64,000 nucleotides of DNA from JACVRW01 sp963826165 (GTDB lineage Bacteria; Actinomycetota; Thermoleophilia; Solirubrobacterales; Thermoleophilaceae): contig CAWGWC010000017.1 of assembly GCA_963826165.1 (NCBI GenBank), forward strand, positions 310,001 to 374,000, given 5' to 3'. This document shows positions 62,163 to 64,000 of the stretch, in pieces. Numbering within the stretch: position 1 is the stretch's first letter; every line of letters starts with the position of its first letter. The notes beneath the pieces are model-generated. The model was not told the origin of the DNA. It made no database searches and saw only the letters and a list, made by a program, of their open reading frames with translations. The position numbers and the translations under genes are program-made.

Positions 62163-62630
62163 ATGGATGTCCTAGTCCTGATCGACAAGCTCGACGACAC
62201 GATTCACAACGCCAAGCCCGTGCCGCTCACGGATCAGGTGCGCGTGGACAAGGAGGAGGTCTACGACATCCTCGACCAGATGCGCGCCACGATCCCCGAG
62301 GAGATCAAGCAGGCGCGCTGGATCGTCAAGGAGCGGCAGGAGATGCTGGCCGAGGCCAAGCGCGAGGCCGAGCGCATCATCCGCGAGGCGCGCGAGGAGC
62401 AGGTGCGCCTCATCTCCGAGGAGGAGGTCGTCAAGCAGGCCGAGCGCCAGGCCGACGAGATCATCGAGGACGCCCGCGCCCGCGAGCGCGAGATTCGCCT
62501 CGGCGCGGAGGACTACGCCGACGACATCCTCAACACCCTCGAGGTCAACCTCACCAAGTTCATCGCCGCCGTGCAACGTGGCCGCGACCGCCTGCAGGGC
62601 CGCGAGCACGAAGAGGCCGAGGTCGGCTAG
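62163..62630 (+). CDS. DivIVA/ATP-synthase-b-like coiled-coil protein
   Basis: 155 residues, almost wholly helical. A short N-terminal segment (MDVLVLIDKLDDTIHNAKPV) precedes a long Glu/Arg/Ala coiled coil (about residues 35-145: EEIKQARWIVKERQEMLAEA...). Proteins like this follow coaD in actinobacteria and are usually labelled DivIVA-like; a role in polar growth or septum placement is inferred, not shown. Good ribosome-binding site GAGG 8 bases before the ATG. Last gene of the rightward block. Confidence 0.8.
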   Translation: MDVLVLIDKLDDTIHNAKPVPLTDQVRVDKEEVYDILDQMRATIPEEIKQARWIVKERQEMLAEAKREAERIIREAREEQVRLISEEEVVKQAERQADEIIEDARAREREIRLGAEDYADDILNTLEVNLTKFIAAVQRGRDRLQGREHEEAEVG

Positions 62631-62682
62631 GCCTCGTTGAGCCGGCGGGCTGGTCCGGACAGACTGTAGGCGCTTCCGTCCC

Positions 62683-64000
62683 TCAGCCGGGAGGGCACAC
62701 GCTGCTGAAGGACCGGCCCGACAGCGCATCGGCCAATTCACTGTCGGTGAACTCTTCCCCGGCGACACGGCAAGCGTGTCGCTTCCAGGTCTCGGGGTTG
62801 ACATCGAAGCGCACGCCGTGACCCTCGTCCGAGACGGCGAACAGACGCGAGCCGTCGGGTGTGAAGGCGGCGGAGACCCATGCGCCGGCGTCGACGCTGA
62901 GCGGCGATCCGAGCGCCGCGCGGGTCGCGACGTCCCAGAGCACAACCGTGCCGTCCTGGCTCGCGGACGCAAGAGTTCGTCCGTCAGGTGAGAAGTCGAG
63001 CGTGAGGATCCGCGCCTCGTGACCCTCCAGCGGGCGCCCGACCGGTCGCCACGTCTCGGTCGACCAGAGCTGAGCCCTCCCGTCCCAGTCCCCGGTGGCG
63101 ATCAGGCCCCCGTCGGGGGAGAACGCCACCGACCGCCCCCAGTCGGCGGTGGGAAGCCTCGCGATGAGCCTGCCGCTGCGCGCGTTCCGGATCTGGGTGG
63201 GGCGCTCGCGGCCCGCCGCGGCGAGCAACTCGCCGCTGGGGCTGAATGCGACCGAAAGCGACGCCACCGAAAACTGCACACCAGTTGGCGCGCGTCGGCG
63301 AACGTCCCAGAGCCGGACCTTCGCACCCCTGTACGCCGTGTTTCCCTTGTTTGGCCGGCCGTTCTCGCCGACGGTGAGCAGGTTGGCGTCGGGCGAGAAG
63401 GCGACCGCCTGAGAAGTGGTCTGCAACCCGCTTGGCCCCCGCCCGGCCGGCCGCAGGGTGCGTGCGTCCCAGAGCGTCACCTGCCCGCCCTCGCCCGAGA
63501 CCCCGATGAGGCGTCCATCGGGGCTGAAATCCACCGCGGCGGCAAACCCTCGCAGCGCCCGCAGGCGGCCCCGACGGCGGAGGGTCTGAGTATCTATGAG
63601 GTCGACTGTGCCATCTCCGTTCGTCCGAGCCAGCGTGCCGCCGTCCGGGCTGACCGCGAGTTCCACCGGATACCGATCCCCGTCGTCGGTAGCGAACGGG
63701 CGGCCCGCGTCGAAGGGGCGCTCGAGCCTTCGATCGCCGGCCAGGTCCCACACGATTGCGCGGGCGTCGCTCCCCGCGCTGTAGAGCGTGCGACCGTCGG
63801 AGGAGACGGCCAGGTCGACGTCGCCCTCGCTATGGCCGGAGAAGGTCTCGCGCAGCTCGCCACGCTCGACGTCCCAAGCGATCACGCTGCCGTCGACGCC
63901 CGAGCTGACCACAGTTCGCCCGTCGGGCGTCCAGCCCACGGAGTCGACGGCCGCGTCGTGACGGCCGCTGAGGCGCCGGACCTGTCCCGAGCGCAGGTTG
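62683..64000 (-). CDS. WD40-repeat protein, C-terminal part; 5' end beyond window
   Basis: The frame is open to the window end, giving about 438 residues of tandem WD40 blades (GWTPDGRTVVSSGVDGSVIAWD..., TLDFSPDGRTLASASQDGTV-VLWD), at least nine, enough for one or more beta-propellers. The tail WKRHACRVAGEEFTDSELAD...SSVCPPG resembles the 'W..AC..AGRNLT..EW' ending of actinobacterial propellers attached to AAA/NACHT (nSTAND) or kinase domains. The missing upstream part should show which. Runs toward the coaD operon, converging. Confidence 0.85.
   Translation of the reverse strand, partial: NLRSGQVRRLSGRHDAAVDSVGWTPDGRTVVSSGVDGSVIAWDVERGELRETFSGHSEGDVDLAVSSDGRTLYSAGSDARAIVWDLAGDRRLERPFDAGRPFATDDGDRYPVELAVSPDGGTLARTNGDGTVDLIDTQTLRRRGRLRALRGFAAAVDFSPDGRLIGVSGEGGQVTLWDARTLRPAGRGPSGLQTTSQAVAFSPDANLLTVGENGRPNKGNTAYRGAKVRLWDVRRRAPTGVQFSVASLSVAFSPSGELLAAAGRERPTQIRNARSGRLIARLPTADWGRSVAFSPDGGLIATGDWDGRAQLWSTETWRPVGRPLEGHEARILTLDFSPDGRTLASASQDGTVVLWDVATRAALGSPLSVDAGAWVSAAFTPDGSRLFAVSDEGHGVRFDVNPETWKRHACRVAGEEFTDSELADALSGRSFSSVCPPG

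Overview
The window is high-GC DNA (I estimate about 70% by eye), densely packed, with many 4-base ATGA/GTGA stop-start overlaps and frequent GTG/TTG starts. Gene content and order (rpmB-DAK2/fakA-recG-rsmD-coaD; priA-def) fit a Gram-positive-type chromosome. A secreted protein with the SYSNIAASIALFVALGGTA leader followed by a heptad-like 'SVG..QIKKDAV.SSEI' stretch is, to my knowledge, typical of Thermoleophilia (Solirubrobacterales) in the Actinobacteriota. I infer an aerobic, heterotrophic soil-type actinobacterium. No rRNA, tRNA, IS element, phage or CRISPR array was seen, and no stretch above 300 bases lacks a gene.

Layout. 0-1.8 kb: end of priA and peptide deformylase. 1.8-4.7 kb (minus): PfkB kinase, DhnA-type aldolase and Gfo/Idh dehydrogenase, an orphan sugar module. 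4.8-8.1 kb (minus): malate synthase A and EttA. 8.2-10.3 kb: an EmrB/QacA-type efflux pump divergent from its likely MarR regulator. 10.3-21.3 kb: a two-carbon/three-carbon acid block. glcF, glcE, glcD and a lactate/glycolate permease run left, lutA and a fused lutB-lutC run right, followed by a divergent Nramp-like transporter and a 29-residue membrane peptide. 21.3-23 kb: two secreted proteins, one an RTX-type repeat protein. 23-27.1 kb: galactonate dehydratase, KDG-type aldolase, KDG kinase, fmt and a zinc-ribbon protein. 27.1-29.7 kb: a broken M28 peptidase next to an aromatic-type FAD monooxygenase. 29.8-31.0 kb: a thioesterase-like protein and a peroxiredoxin. 31-52 kb: a long cell-surface glycan locus. 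52.2-55.7 kb: complete riboflavin operon ribD-ribE-ribBA-ribH. 55.7-62.6 kb: threonine aldolase, then rpmB, DAK2, recG, SnoaL-like, rsmD, coaD and a coiled-coil protein. 62.7-64 kb: a WD40 protein running off the end.

How it works together. GlcDEF would oxidise imported glycolate (or D-lactate). Glyoxylate from glycolate can be condensed with acetyl-CoA by the malate synthase encoded 5 kb away. LutABC oxidises L-lactate to pyruvate. The dehydratase-aldolase-kinase operon gives a branched Entner-Doudoroff-like route for galactonate. The 31-52 kb locus has a flippase, GT2 and several GT39-like membrane glycosyltransferases, an LPG-synthase-type membrane protein, two alkaline-phosphatase-superfamily enzymes, a GH2 enzyme, a UGM/PPOX-like flavoprotein and an unusual kinase-like/methyltransferase fusion beside a tiny membrane protein with a DPGSGS motif. 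It looks like assembly and decoration of an uncharacterised envelope glycopolymer and is the best candidate for an undescribed system.

Caution: five places show single-base frame changes inside otherwise intact genes (two in the permease, one each in the Nramp-like, M28 and GH2 genes), and ribE has ATC where its start codon should be. Base errors in the sequence are a serious alternative to real gene decay. All functions are from reading the sequence; no searches were run.
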